NCBI GenBank assembly: GCA_006937955.1
Contig: SSNP01000131.1
Span: 1,143,239-1,207,238, forward strand
Origin: Pachypanchax playfairii
Lineage: Eukaryota > Chordata > Actinopteri > Cyprinodontiformes > Aplocheilidae
Reading direction: 5' to 3'
DNA: 64,000 bases
Of this stretch, positions 43,425-56,299 are shown one piece after another (position 1 is the first letter of the stretch; the number at the start of each line of letters is the position of its first letter). Under the pieces are notes generated by a model, which saw nothing but the letters and a program-made list of their open reading frames with translations, was not told where the DNA came from and did no database searches. Position numbers and translations under genes: made by a program.

Positions 43425-43731
43425 CACACACACACACACACACAAGCGTGTTTTGTTATCCTTATGGGGACCGTCCATTGACTTCCATTGATTTTAGTAA
43501 CTAGATTTATACCTAACCCAAACCCTTTTCCTAACCTTAACCATTACTGATCTATAACTAACCCTAAGACTAACTAAAACTCTATTCACACCATACCTAT
43601 AAACCTAACCCCTAACCCTAAAAAGGGGAGTCCCCCTCATGGGGACCAGGCTTCGGTCCCCACAAGAACCCTCGGACCCCAGAAAGATAGTAAAAGTCAG
43701 GAAACGGGTCCCCAGGAGGTCAGAAATACAA

Positions 43732-43770
<39 letters not shown>
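43425..43770. repeat. GGGGAC-type repeat between two CA microsatellites
   Basis: (CA)n at 43425-43444 and 43734-43770 bracket a 290-bp block. It has TTATGGGGACCGTCCATTGAC at the left, repeated CTAACCCTA/CCTAACC/CTAACCTTAACC words in the middle and CATGGGGACCAGGCTTC plus GGTCCCCACAAGAACC at the right. This block is abundant in teleost genomes and characteristically embedded in CA repeats. GGGGACC/GGTCCCC can pair as a hairpin. Confidence 0.75.
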
Positions 43771-43778
<8 letters not shown>

Positions 43779-46700
43779 GTTTTATTTTGTTTGTTTTTGA
43801 CAAAAGAAAAAAGTGTCAATATTCCTAAAATGGCATTAAAAGGTTGAAATTATTTAAGAATATATTAATATTTAAATTAGGACAAAAGAGGGTCCAAAGA
43901 TTTAATCTTGAAAAAAGTGAAAACGTATTTATGTATAAAAGTGTTTAAATTACATTTGTTGTTTTGAACAAAAAACTGCATGAATGAAACGATTTCATTT
44001 TTTATAACAAAACACTGCTCAAAAATAATAATGCATTAAAATGTCAATAATTTTTCCAAAACATTGTTTTTTTATATGTGGAATAATTATGCCAAACTGA
44101 CTTAAAAATAATATTATTCCAGAAATACGTTTCAATTTAATAGTATTAATAAGAACTAAATTGGATCAAAAGATGTAAGTGAAAGTGAAAACAATCCTAC
44201 ATATAAGAATTTTGCTGTTTTATTAATGTAAATGAATCTTTTTTTTTTAGATTATCTTTGTTCAGAATTGTTGCTACATAAATAAATAAATTGAAATAAA
44301 AAAAAATGTTTTAAAACTTCTTTAGGAAATGGAATAAATGTGTAAAAAGTAGCATCGTTTTTAATAAATGTAATAAACTAAAAAAATTAAGAACTTTTTA
44401 GAAAAGAAAAACACATGATTGTGTTTTTGTCTTTTGACTGTGAATTTGGGTAGTTTTAGGCTGTTCCATGAATAAATAATAAACCAGTCATAAAATAAAA
44501 ATATTTCCTTTTGGTTTCACTAATTTCTGACTGTTTAGTTAGAAAAACACAGAAATACCATTCATAATTCTGGTGGTTCATCCAACAGCAGCACAGTGTG
44601 ATATTCATATCCACGAACTTTCCAAAGAAAAAACTTGCAGGCTTCTTAGTGCATGAAAGAAAAAAGCTCAGCAGCGACTGGAAAGCTATTTAAAACCCCA
44701 ATTAGAGCCTTTTCATGTGTGTTTGTTTTACATGAGCATGCGGATTTCCTCTTTTAACACACAACCTTACCATTTTGTGAACCCCCCTAAGAAATTACCT
44801 GCAGGAAAACACTTTACTGATGTTTTACTGAAAACTGAGCCTAAACAAACAGCCCTGGGTTGAAATGTAGAAGTTTCAGCTGTCAAGATTAAGTATAAAA
44901 ACATTGTTTCAGTTCATCAACAATTTAGAAATATCCCACCGGGGCTGTCAGGGTTCATCTTTGAGTCATTTTGCTTCAGGAAGGGCTCAGAAACTTTAAA
45001 TACATTATTTATTTATTTGAAAATAATTTAAAGATCGTACATATTAACCACAAACACGGTCTCGTGGATAAAACCAGATCACAGGAGCAGCTAAACTCCA
45101 TGCAACCTATTGATAAACCCCAGCGCTTAAACCTAAATGTTCTTATAGTGAGTTTATTTGTGTAACTAATCGATATGTATGTGCAAAAAAATGCTTGTGT
45201 AGCTGCTTGTGTATTTGAGGGTTGGAAAGGTTCAGTCGAGCCCAGAATTCGTTTGTATTTTTTTTCTCTCATGTTTGTTTTCTGTACCAATATCCAACTA
45301 GAGTTTAATAGAAAAAGATCTGACAATTCCCTGACCAGGAGAGATAAAATTCCCCAAAACACTTATCTTCCCAGCAGCTTCGTGAAGTATTGAACATCTC
45401 AACATCGTGTCTGCAGGAACAGAATTACATTTCATCACCTCCTGAGGAAGTATTGGAGATAGTTCCTTTTGAGTTTATTTTGTGTTACTGCCAGATCAAA
45501 CTGTCTCACATCAAAGACCACTCAGCAGAGAAAAGCTGAGAGAAGTTCATTCCCATTATTCATTACCATCATCTTTGGGGGAATAGGCCCTGATCAGCAA
45601 GAGTCTGATTTGATTGCTGAATTGCACAGAAAATTAAAATGTCTGATCCTGGTCCCAGCACATATACAGCAAACGAAGAGGGTGTCTGAGCTGTGAGAAG
45701 AGGCAGAGCTTTTTAATTAAATGAGTTTATACTTTAGAAATAAAGACTTTAATGTCTGTTGTGTAGAATATTTTAAGCATGAACATCTGGCAGCTCAAAT
45801 ACTGAACTTCAACTAAATCCAGCCAGAACTTGTTTGTTGCTTATGCAAGTAACCTGCTCATCTCCGTTTACGACTACTACTAATAATAATAATAACAATA
45901 ACACATTTTTTAAGAGATTTTATTCTGATAGTTTAAATAGAGGCCATATCATTTTTTTTTTTTTTATTTAACAAAAAGCAAATAAATAAATCTACTCAGT
46001 ATTTGGCTCATTTGATTATCATAAGCTGAATAAGAAATAATGTTTTCAGTCAAATATTGATCTTACAGTTCAGAAAGTAAAGATTTATTGACAAATAATG
46101 CATCAGTCTGCTGTTTTTAACTAGTTACTGTGGTAGGAGCCCCATGATGGTTTGGTCAAAATTTACATCTCAAGCTTCATTGTTCATCAGACACTTTCCC
46201 TCATTTTTGGACAAAATAAACATCTGAAATAGAAGAAACTGACAAGTAGGATGAGTAGCTACTAAAAAATAATGTAGATTTTGCAATAAGAGTTCTGACT
46301 TAGAAGAAATAACGCCATTTCTCATAGTTGTTGTTCTTGTTTGTAGCATGTCTGGGCTCGTCATCTATTGCATGGAACATTTCCTCCGCTATTCGTTAGC
46401 ATGTTTAGGCTGGGGATAGCATTGGGTTAAACATTGCCTGCTGCGTAGCCGAGGCGGGCCAATCAGTAGTCTTAATTTTGGCCCTCCTTCTGCACCCTAG
46501 AACCGGGTATATAAAAAATGTTATCTTAAAATACTGAAAACAAGTTTGGAAGTGCATCTTCTCTCTGAGACACAAAGAAAAAGCATGAACATGTCAGGAA
46601 TTCTTCTTTTGTTGTTTAACTGATTCTCATATAGAGAAAAATCCAGCTTTTATAGTGAGTATATGACCTGTTCAGCATATTGTCAGCGATAGCTCATTTA

Positions 46701-47855
46701 ATGATTTCCAAAAGAGTGAATGAACATGAATATGTTCCTTCAGGAGGAAGTGGAGGTCAGAGCAGAAGGTGGTTCGGGCAGATGGCCAGAATAATTACTC
46801 CATTTGAGTGATAATCATCCTGTTAGAAATGCAAATAAGAAACTGTTTTCTCAGGTCTAGTAATATTCAAATGGCATTAAAAAATGATAAACAAGACAAA
46901 ACAAATAAAAGAATAAAAACAGCTATGATAAGGAACATTATGCATTTAGTGTGAAAGCACTACAGAGCCATGCCACCGTGCTTCTCTTCACTGTGTCCAT
47001 GGCAACAGGAACCTTTGAGAGTCGCACCAGGATAAAGGAGGGTCAGGCATCTCTCCATCATGTCCTCGCTGACGCCGCTGATTCCTCATTCTCTGTGTTG
47101 TCCAGCTGACTGGCAGTATTGATGAGGAGGGGGAGCATTGTAGAGTCTCAGCGAGTTCACCCACCCACTCACCCACCCTGCTTTACCTCCCGGCGCCGTT
47201 CCACCCACTCATCAAACAGCCTCGTGTTTGAGACTGACCTCACTTTGGAGAGGCGTGTGTGTTACTGCATTTGAATTGATTGCGACTTCCTTACAGATCT
47301 CTTCAGTTTGTGATAATCCAACACAAACATGGTATATTACATCAGACACAGAGCGTCTCCCACATGATGCATGTAGCCATGAATAAACGGTTACTTATCA
47401 GGGATTCCACGTGGTTCACCATGAGACCAACAAAATAAAAAAATGCATCCAAAACATCAGTTTCCCCTAATGTTCAAGAAAAAAAACATGACTTGGCTAA
47501 AAACGATATTGAAGTCAGCAACTTTCTGGCTCAATTATTTTTTCTACCTCGAGATGGCGAGTCGAAGGGTGAAAAGAAGGTATTTGGTCTAAAAAAACAA
47601 AATGAAAAAAAAAGGGGGTGGGAGGGCATGAAGGACCAAAATGTGAGTTTTTCCATGGGTCATGAGACACGTCATCACCTGGTACAGAAGCCAATGACTC
47701 AGCTGAAGCATGTTTTTCATTTTATTTCAGGATTCATGGCAGGTCTACGTGAAGTGGTCACCAGTTCAACTTTTAGTTGTTTCTCTGCTCTAACAAACAA
47801 GATTAAAAAAATTTGACTTACCTCTTCAGCATCCCATCAAGTTCTACCTTTTAAA
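43771..47855. other. AT-rich intergenic DNA, no gene recognised
   Basis: 43790-44560 is extremely AT-rich. Frames at 44971-45696 and 46988-47176 overlap others or lack domains. Poly-T near 45952-45965 and a purine run near 47596-47625 are noted. Confidence 0.5.
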
Positions 47856-47859
47856 GACA

Positions 47860-48490
47860 CACTCTGATCATCTTTTGAGTTATTTTAAAATGTATCAGTC
47901 CTATTTAAATTATGATTATTGTGTTTCTACCCAAAATCACAAAACCTGTACTGTTTTCTAAGAAGTAGTTTCTGCATAGCGGCAATAGCTCATTAGCAAT
48001 TTGCGGGTGGAGCCGTTGGCGCGTAGGATCCCCCCGCCATTCCCCATTGCTAAGAGCCCATTGCTTGCCTTCGTAAATTGCGTAGTTGTGATTACTATCG
48101 ACATCGCTGGAGTTTTTTGTGGAACTACTACAACTTTGTTTCTTCAAACATGTCGGAGTCATCAACGGTAAAAGGCTGTTTATTGTTACTCAGTACGGTG
48201 CAGTGCAGCTAGCGCTGAAATGCTAGCTAGCGTGGCTCACTGAAGCCTGATGCACTGCACACTGCAGCTTTTACTCTGTTCATGTCTTTCTCCGCGCCAA
48301 TAGATAACCAAACGGGTTTGTTATCTATTGGCTACTTTATTTCAAGCCCCACCATCATATGATTTATGAATATTATAACTTTTTCTTTTGGACACCGTAA
48401 GTATAAGACCACTACAAGTTCATAAAATGATTTTAAAGTAAATTTGACATCTAAATTTGCTACAAAATCCACTTCACCACCTTCAAGATT
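47860..48490. repeat. Possible interspersed repeat with a double CCAAT palindrome
   Basis: Bounded only roughly. Contains GCTAGCGCTGAAATGCTAGC at ~48210 and an imperfect palindrome GCCAATAGATAACCAAACGG then GTTTGTTATCTATTGGC at about 48297-48333. The segment TAAGTATAAGACCACTACAA then GTTCATAAAATGATTTTAAAG resembles a fish interspersed repeat from memory. An ATG after AAACATGTCGGAG (48149) opens only a few codons. Confidence 0.35.
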
Positions 48491-50590
48491 TATTGATTTT
48501 TGCCACGTTAAAAATGATTATTGCAGTGTTGTGTTCCAGCGCTGGGGTTACGGAGAATGTTGCTGTTATTTGCCACCATGATAAAAATTCATTCAGCGAT
48601 AAATGACATTCTGCTAATTCCACTCCGCAGTTAAGTTAGCGTCTAAAATGTTGTGCTTCCTGCTACTGAGTGGCTGAAACAAATGTGTTAGCAAATATTA
48701 CTGTCGACCACCACAAAAAAAATTAACGTATCCCTCAGTGTAAAAGGGGATGTTCTTAAAATGTATGAATCAGATTTAAATTTAAGTTAAAACCAGTGAT
48801 TAGCCACTTCCAACCTTTTGTTTTTTGGTTCTAAATTTCATTTATTCGTCTCTGTGAAGAAACTGTAAAGCTCTGATCACAATCCAGTTACACCACAGGA
48901 CAGCTGTGCATCTGTCAAAATCAGAAATGTGCAATTTCATGACAGCAAAGCAAACTCCATCCTCTGAACACCTACCAAACAAACAGGCTTGGATTTCTCT
49001 TTTTAAAATGACATACTGTCAAAAAACACTTTACCGTTCCAGAATGTTTTTCCTGACAACAAAATAATTGCTATGATAGATAATTGTTCTGAGAACATCA
49101 TAAAATAATAACGTAATAAAACACGGAGGAGAAGAAATAACATGTCTGCTCCTGTTGACGTGAAGCACAACAGCAGGAGGCTTCATATTCCTGTAATTGC
49201 TGTCCACTGTGGCAGTGAGGTGCTGGAAAAATATCGGCAAATGTAAAGACACTAATTAAATCAACAGAGTTCTGTTGATAAAGACTGGACATGTTTTGAA
49301 AGCTTTTTTTTTAAGTGGAATTAGCAAAATCATGTGTTTTTTGCTAAGATATGAAAACTACAAACAGGTCAGGAGTGTTACATTTTATTGGATCGTCTCT
49401 CATTTTCGGTTTTCCATTGTATTTATTTTTTTCCACAGGTTAAAACCCATTATAATAGTCAAGAGAAATAAAAACATTTTCACATACTGAATACAGAAAT
49501 AATACTCTCGACGCAAGGTAAAAACAGTTGATTAGGCCCAGCCCTGTGTGAGATTTCACATAAATGCAACAAGAAGGAATTTAAAATTTAAAAAAAAAAA
49601 AAAAAAAAGCTGGAAGGTCAGTAAAACCTTTAACTCACTTGAGCAGAGACAGAAATGTGAGAAAGGAAAAGGAAAAGGTTTCCCGGACGACACGGTAAAG
49701 GACTTATCGCATCATTCGGGAGTCTCTGAAACAGCAGTTACAACAGAAGCACATGGGTGAACCTCGAGCTCGTCTCTGGTAAAGCAGTAAGAAAGACTTC
49801 ACTCAACTGAGGCTGAGATTCTCCTGCAGTGTCCACAAACATGTCCCACATCACTGTGGACAGAAACAGACACTGTGAAACTAAAGAAGCAGAATGTAGT
49901 TAAATACTCCAGTGAAAATCTAAAAAACATCTTCCTCACATGAACCAGTCATCTTAAATTAGATTGTGTCGAAGGCCCATCTTAAAATAGCCTTAAATCC
50001 AGTGTTTAAAAAAAGATGGCCAGTCATAACCCCCCCCCCGTATATAAAAGATGTGAATGTCCTCAGCTGGCTGGCAGGGAGAAGAAAAGAGGCTTTTACA
50101 GTACACTGATACTGTGAGCAGTGAGTCGTGGGGATCTGGACCATCTAAACCATTTCAAATGACTTCTGTGGATCATTATGGGTTCTGGCTCTACGAGCAC
50201 CTGAAAGAGACCACCTACTGTTAAATCCCATTCAAATACTGTCACTTAAATCAAAAAATGCCATAAAGGTTGTGAAACTGGTTCATTTTCAGTACTGTGA
50301 TTTGTTTGAAATCTTCAGATCATACATGAGGGCAGCGAGCACTTGTGAGTCCTAATCTGCAGAGAGGGATGAAGTAATTAAAGAACAGAGCTGGAAAACA
50401 AATCATCTAAGTCCTTTTATCAGCAAACTGTGTGGAGCAAACAACAATAACAATAAATAAATCCGAAACCTTCATATCTGGGACACAATAGTCGTTTACT
50501 CAAGCAAATTGATTTGCAACAGGCTCTTTCAAAGCTCCAGAAACCGAAATTTAGCATTTAAACGGCCTCAGCTAGAGGAAGATGACAACG
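48491..50590. other. Intergenic, nothing recognised
   Basis: AT-rich with a poly-A run at 49581-49608. Frames at 49031-49760 have no domains. Confidence 0.5.
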
Positions 50591-50599
50591 TAATTGAGT

Positions 50600-50935
50600 G
50601 TCAATAACTAGAGCGAACAATAATCACAAGCACAGGGCTGTCGTATGCTGTCAAGTGGAGCGAGGGAAGCACGTATTTGGGCCGCGGACCTAATAACCTC
50701 GCTGAAATCTGTTTATTTTCTAGCCGCGGTGCCAGTTCTCTGCAGGAGCCATTGCTGTGGTCTTGGAAACAAATCAGCTTTTCTTTCATGCCTCCTATTC
50801 ATTCAGTTTTCATTGTTATTGGAAGAGAAAAGGACAGCAGATTGTGACCTTGGATGCACACAGAGAAAAGAATTAGGAATAATATTCACATTTTCAGAGA
50901 CGGAGCATTAGCTTCTGCACCTGGCGGCGTCTCTC
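50600..50935. other. Candidate conserved non-coding stretch
   Basis: Mixed-composition, non-repetitive block with TTGGGCCGCGGACCTAATAA, TTCTAGCCGCGG and GGAGCCATTGCTGTGG words. Frames on both strands overlap (50601-50911). Judged on texture only. Confidence 0.2.
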
Positions 50936-53215
50936 GCGGACGTGGCTTCTGTCCACATCCCCACTGGGATGTACAACTCCTATATGGTCAATGAAAGGTC
51001 ATATTTGATCATTAAGGCCAAACAAAGGTCCAGGCAGGTGTTTCACTTTAATAGGAAGGCAGAATGGAAAATAACGTGTCAGGCTCTGACAGCAAGCTGT
51101 GAAGCAGCTGAAACGAGCTGGAAACCAGGTAGATTTGCAGCATCCACTTAATTGAACACAAGCAGAAAAAAAAAAGAGCAGGTGCGAGTCATGGAAACCG
51201 TTTCCTATTGTGGTCACTGCTGGATTTATTCTCAACTCACCTGCCAAGGTAAAACCACATTCAAAAGTAAATGGGACACAATTGCAGTTTGTGCCATTTT
51301 CAACAGAATCAATCTCAGATTTCCCCCCCGGGGACAAAATAAGCTGGAACTGGAGCAGCAGGTGTTTAAAGAATACAATCAGCTTCTGATTTTCTTTAAA
51401 ACAAATTGGGGTATGTTGTTTGTTCAACAGACTCACTTTGTTCTGATACCCGTTCAGTTCTTTAGAATATTTAAATATCACAGTAACTAAAGTCCCTTGT
51501 TGTTCCAGAGCTGCTTGCGTTTACCCAGCTGGCTTTAAAGCAACACATTTCTACCTCCACCCCACCGCGTTCACAATGTTATTCAGTTATATGTGCATTT
51601 TATTTTCCCCGTTTACTGTCAGAACACAGAAGTAAACTGGATCGTGCTGATGTGTCCGAGTGTTTTCAGCAACAACAACAAACGGAGGTCAAACCGGCTG
51701 CAACGATGAAGGTTACAAAACTCTGATTTCCCAAACGAGCACTCTGGGGACCCCAAACAATTTGGATATTTTAGATTAAACAGTAATTTAGTTTTAAACC
51801 AAAACTTGGAAGAAAAGTTTAATGCAAAGGATTTTCTCGTAAAGCTAATTAACAAAAATAATCAATTTTCTTAGGCTTTTTTGTTTAATACTCTCCAGTT
51901 TAGTTCAATTTATTTAGTGTAGCACAATAAATCTACTTGTAAACGTATCGTAGTTCTCAGAGATGAAGTGTGTGTAAATAAGAGCCACTTTTAACACTGA
52001 AATTATCAAAAACAAACAACATTTAGTACAATTTTAAGACAGGACATCTCGAAATTCAAATCGCCGATGCGAGTCTGTTAAATACGTGTATCACCTGTCA
52101 GTATGTTCTCCGGACAGTGATGTGCGGTGTGCTGCAAGATGTGCAGAGTATCTAAAAAGAAAATAATCATCAAGACTTTCTTTTTGAAGAGCCGGCTGTC
52201 AGCTCAGACAGACGAATGGCAGCTACACTTCTTAAACCTGACAGCCAAAACCAAGAATCAGCCGTCCCTGTCAAAGGAAGACAAACTAAAACATGTCCCA
52301 TTTCCTTTCTTTTTTTTTTTTTTTTTTTTTATCCTCGTTCAGCCAGTAAACTCCAAATCCGATCCAAAGAAGCTGAGACAGAGTTCAGTGTGTAAAAGTA
52401 AGTGCTTATGTAGTTTGGGTTAGACATTATTATCAGGAGGGAAAACTTAACGTTCTCCATGCAGGTAGAGAAAAGCATAAGAGACTCTTTTTATTCTAAG
52501 TAATATTTTTGTGTTCTCAATTATTAAATAAAAAACAGCCAGAAAAAAAACCTCCAAAACAAGCTGCTTTTCAACAACGTGTCTGCAGAAGGATTCTAAT
52601 CTACTCAGACAACTCACGAGTGTCACGGTGAAGAGGATCCTTCACCGAGAGAAGATGTGACACAAACCGTTTCCCACATGTTTCAATCATCTCGCTTTTC
52701 TTAATGCACCTTTTTTTTTTTTTAAATCAAACAGCATTCTCTACAAACAGCCGCCACCCGAGGGGAATGAATATTTTTTACTGTGTTGACATAAAGCCAG
52801 TAACTTCTCACTTGTCTTTGTGTCTGTAAAAACCACAATCTAAACAGTTTTGTGTGCAATGAATGTGATTACAGGACAGTGCGTGTAAGAGTACGGGGGT
52901 TCCCAGCAGAGGTAGAGACACGAACAAACTGTGTAAAACAAGCACTTCTTAGTAAATTGACTCTGCTTTGGAACAAATGCTGCCCTCTCTGTCCCTCGAC
53001 ACGTATAATCCAGCCTGTTAACTGAAGTGAAAGAGCATCAATGCCAGGACAAAACTACTCTCATGAAAACTCTCCGAAGACAGAAGGAAAGGTGGAAGAC
53101 TTTCTTAGGATCGGAGCAGAAGAAAAACAAGTTTGGTCAGCAGTCAAATAAAAAAGGAAAAGCTGCTGAATGTCTTTGAAAGTTTTCCCCAGCTTGAATC
53201 ATGGAGCTGATGGAC
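50936..53215. other. Intergenic, no gene recognised
   Basis: The opposite-strand frames of 112 and 160 codons at 50999-51490 are mutually exclusive and show no domain. Poly-T at 52309-52330 and 52711-52722. Confidence 0.45.
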
Positions 53216-53219
53216 ACCT

Positions 53220-53510
53220 CGCTCGGAGTATGTAGGGCGTTTTGATACCATCAGGCCAAATTAATTAGTGAATCTCCGAATGCTCTGCTAATGCTCCCTG
53301 CTCTTATCAGGAGACTAATTATCACTATCTGCCTCCTCAGTGCGTCTGCAGGATTACCGAATTCATCACAAAGCTGCTCTCCCTCTTGGAGACAAGACGT
53401 CAGTCAGCACTGTAACAAAGCTGTTATTGTCTGACGAAGACATGGTGTCAGGGATGAAGCCAGCCATTATTTGCACTATGTAATAATCCAAACTGCGCGG
53501 TTAACAGGAT
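53220..53510. other. Candidate conserved non-coding stretch with homeobox-type cores
   Basis: CAAATTAATTAGTGAATC near 53258, AGACTAATTATCAC near 53311 and TTATTTGCACTATGTAATAA near 53467 give several ATTA/TAAT cores in a non-repetitive block of even composition. Such texture is typical of developmental enhancers, but conservation cannot be seen from one sequence. Confidence 0.25.
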
Positions 53511-54423
53511 GACTTGTAGCTGGAAGTAAGTGGCTCTCATTCAGCTGGACCTACACTACCTATTTCAATAAACGAGTGTAATAATAGAGCATCTGACTGG
53601 AATTTTAAAATAAACCAATCCTGGATGCGGTCATACATCGTCAGGAACCAGATCGGCTCGGAAAATGTCTAATTCATTAAAAAGTGCATGAAGATGCTAC
53701 ATCAGTAGGAAAACTTGAGATTTTAATGAATACTTGAGACATTTGGGGAAACACTCATTCTCCAAAGAGTTAGATGAGAAAAACAAATATTCTCCTAAAT
53801 ATAAAAGTCAAATGGGACCTGCAGAGTTTTTTTTTATATATATAAAAGTTAAAGAAATACTAGCAGTTTAAAAGTCCAGATGGAGATAGAGGTAACAAAA
53901 AAAACACTGATACTGGAGTATTTCTTTGGCAGGAGCAGTAACCTTTCGATCCCTCGGCTAGTTGCTTGGCAACCCCGGGAGTACATTATGTGAAATAAAA
54001 ATAAAACTTTTGTTAAACTGTCTGATCAGGCCAGCTGTGACCAATGAGGGGTCGAAAACACTGCAGTTAAACGACAAAGATCCAGTGAGGTTGTCGAGAT
54101 GTAGTGATGAGCTCATCAGGTCACACGCTGCAGTAACATGTTAACTAACATAAACAACTAATAGCAGCTAAATGTGGCTGGAGTAGACGTTTCTACCTTC
54201 ACTAACCTCACAGCTGTGTCCCAAACAGATCAGATTATGTCTCTTCTTCAATCCCTCATGGATTACTACGTTCCCCAATATGTGGCTCCAGATTTCAGCG
54301 GGTCATGGCGGTATCTGAGCCTTCAGACCTGATCCGGCTCATTCATTCTGGTCAGAATCATCAGAAATCAGGAACAAGTGATGTTCCATCAGACAATGTT
54401 TATGAGAGTATGAAGTGGATTTG
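53511..54423. other. Intergenic, nothing recognised
   Basis: AT-rich; a TATATATATA run near 53836. No gene. Confidence 0.5.
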
Positions 54424-54431
54424 CTTCTAAC

Positions 54432-54688
54432 TAGGGATGCAACGATACCACTTTTTTCAAACCGATACTTGGATCAGAGTACTTACCGATACTGAGTACC
54501 AATGCCGATACTTCTACCACACAAAAAAATGCAATGAATTGGAAGACGGCTTTTTATTTTCTTCTCTGCTTGTTACAACAAATGATGGTGAACTCGATCA
54601 AAACATTAAATATTGCAGAGTTTCCACATTTTAAGTATCAGTTTTGTGTATCGGCCTCGATACCAGTATCGGTATCGGTGCATCCCTA
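54432..54688. mobile_element. TATCGG-type hAT MITE, 257 bp
   Basis: Tips TAGGGATGCAACGATACC and, read inward from the right, TAGGGATGCACCGATACCG. Flanks CTTCTAAC (54424-54431) and TTTCTAAC (54689-54696) form an 8-bp duplication with one mismatch. Subterminal ATCGG/CCGAT words are frequent. It is the compact relative of 36919-37767 and shows that element's uninterrupted interior. A TTTATT here gives a minus-strand AATAAA that could serve map3k11 as a polyA signal; that is speculative. Confidence 0.88.
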
Positions 54689-54696
54689 TTTCTAAC

Positions 54697-55697
54697 TCTA
54701 ACCCGTGGTCGTCCTAACTTCACTTATGCTGCACTGCATGACAATTGCACCATCTGGCATGACATAGAAGTAAAAACTGCTTATTTGCAAACCTTTTTTA
54801 AGCCCCATACAACCTCAGTGGCATTCCTTGGCACATGAAGGGGAAGCAGAAAGCCCCCCCTCGCCTTGTTTCCTGTACTGTGTTGCCTGCCAGCCCAAAA
54901 ACTCTGTAGAGTCCCCGGCATTTTCCGAGGAATGTGACTGGAATGTTATTAGTTTCTACTGGTAATGTCTGGGTCATTGTTTTATCCTGAATTTCATTGG
55001 GGGGGGGGTGTTCTCCCAAAATGCAAAGCACAAATATTTTTAAAAGAGTGTAAAGTTTCCTTGAACAATGAGACACAGATGCACATTAATAAGCAGAAGA
55101 CATTTTCTTTGACAGCAATGCAAGACAATCTGGAAATTTGGGCCAAATTCGTAGCATCTTCCTATGCACCATGAAAAAATATGAACTAAAATAAGGTACT
55201 CCGTTTGTTTCCATTGTCCTGAATGCTTTCAGTCTGCAGAGAGGTCGAAGCAGATGAGGATGTGAAAGTCGTCTGATCCGCCTCTGCATTGTCACGTCGC
55301 TTCAAAAGGTACAAGGACATGAAAGCAGGTGATATGAGCAGTCTGATATAATCTGGTGATCCGGATTCTCTCCCTTCAAAGGAAAGCAGTAACAGAAACA
55401 GACAGGAAACAGGAAATAGGCACCAGCTATTGGTTCACAGGCAGTGATCCTACAACTCGTTTCACTGGCTTCCTGCTTTCCAAAGCAGCAGGCTGGTGTA
55501 TAAATAAGACCTGCGATGATTGCTGCTCCCATGGGGGCAAGCTCCCTCAGTAGGCATTTGATTCTTTTTTTTTTTCTTTTTAAAAGATTTCAAATCTTCA
55601 TCATAATATAAGACACAGTAGTGAAAAGGGTTCTGGACTGTATTGCTCTGATTAAATCTGCAGTTCATAACCACCGTGATTGAGAATGAGGTTGGAT
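54697..55697 (-). other. Probable 3' untranslated region or flank of the map3k11-like gene
   Basis: Lies directly downstream of the stop codon on the minus strand. No clear AATAAA (plus-strand TTTATT) was found between the stop and 54697, so the transcript end is unknown. The short frames on both strands have no motifs. Confidence 0.4.
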
Positions 55698-56299
55698 TCA
55701 GAACCGATCGTCTCTCAGTTGCGTGGGGGATTTGAAGGGCTTGAGCCCCAGAGTTCTGCGAGGGTGGGCCCTCTCTTTGGTCACATCCAGAGGCTTGCTG
55801 CAGGACGCCCAGCCCAGGTCAATAAGAGGCGAGTCAGCTGGGTTAATGGGCACGATGCGGAACGAAGGCAGCGTGGGGGAGCCATTGGCCGAACATGGTG
55901 CTGAGCGCGAGGTGGGAAATGGCGCAGTAAACGGGTCGAAGGGCGAGGCTACGTCCAAACCGCTTGAGGGGTCCGCCTTGAGAGCAAAAGGGTCACAGTC
56001 TGGAGACGGGAAGGGGTCGCAGTTAGTGAAGGGGTTTGTGGGAGAGGGCTGATAGCTCAGAAGGTTGCTGTCCGAGCGAATTGGGCTGCGGCTTCCGGCT
56101 GAGTTCCCGCCGCCTGCTGAGATGAAGCTCCAGGGGTCGATGCGGGGTCGGATGGGAGATGGGCGGGGCCGGGGGATGACGCTGACCTCCAGGCGGCGAG
56201 TTTTGGGGCTCCAGAGAGCAGGGTTGGGGTGGAGATAGTAGGGGACAGAAGTCTTGTCCTCAGAGTCCTGCGTGTCTTGGCACAAAGGCAGATCTAAAA
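55698..56299 (-). CDS. map3k11: Mixed-lineage kinase (MAP3K11/MLK3-like), last coding exon
   Basis: This exon encodes about 200 residues of the C-terminal tail and the stop codon (TGA at 55700-55698). MLKs are MAP3Ks that activate JNK and p38 pathways; the tail is a Pro/Ser/Thr-rich regulatory region. Key match: PRPRPSPIRPRIDPWSF followed by ISAGG, the family's conserved RPRPSPxRxRIDPWSFxSAG box, together with NPF and three DPF motifs as in the MLK3 tail. The acceptor TTTTTCCAG ends at 56300. A second AG six bases on (TTTTAG) is also in phase. The phase joins exactly to the exon at 58120-58740. MAP3K9, 10 and 21 are alternatives but fit less well. Confidence 0.8.

Noticed and set aside
43415..43740. 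CRISPR-like or true telomeric repeat array
   Set aside because: Units are irregular and imperfect, in a vertebrate repeat between CA arrays; no spacers and no pure telomere tract.
50999..51490. Opposite-strand frames of 160 and 112 codons
   Set aside because: Mutually exclusive, without domains, splice context or codon-bias evidence; probably chance, though conservation could be tested.
55723..56052. Plus-strand frames opposite the last kinase exon
   Set aside because: Antisense shadows of a real coding exon; the minus-strand frame has the family motifs and splice phases.
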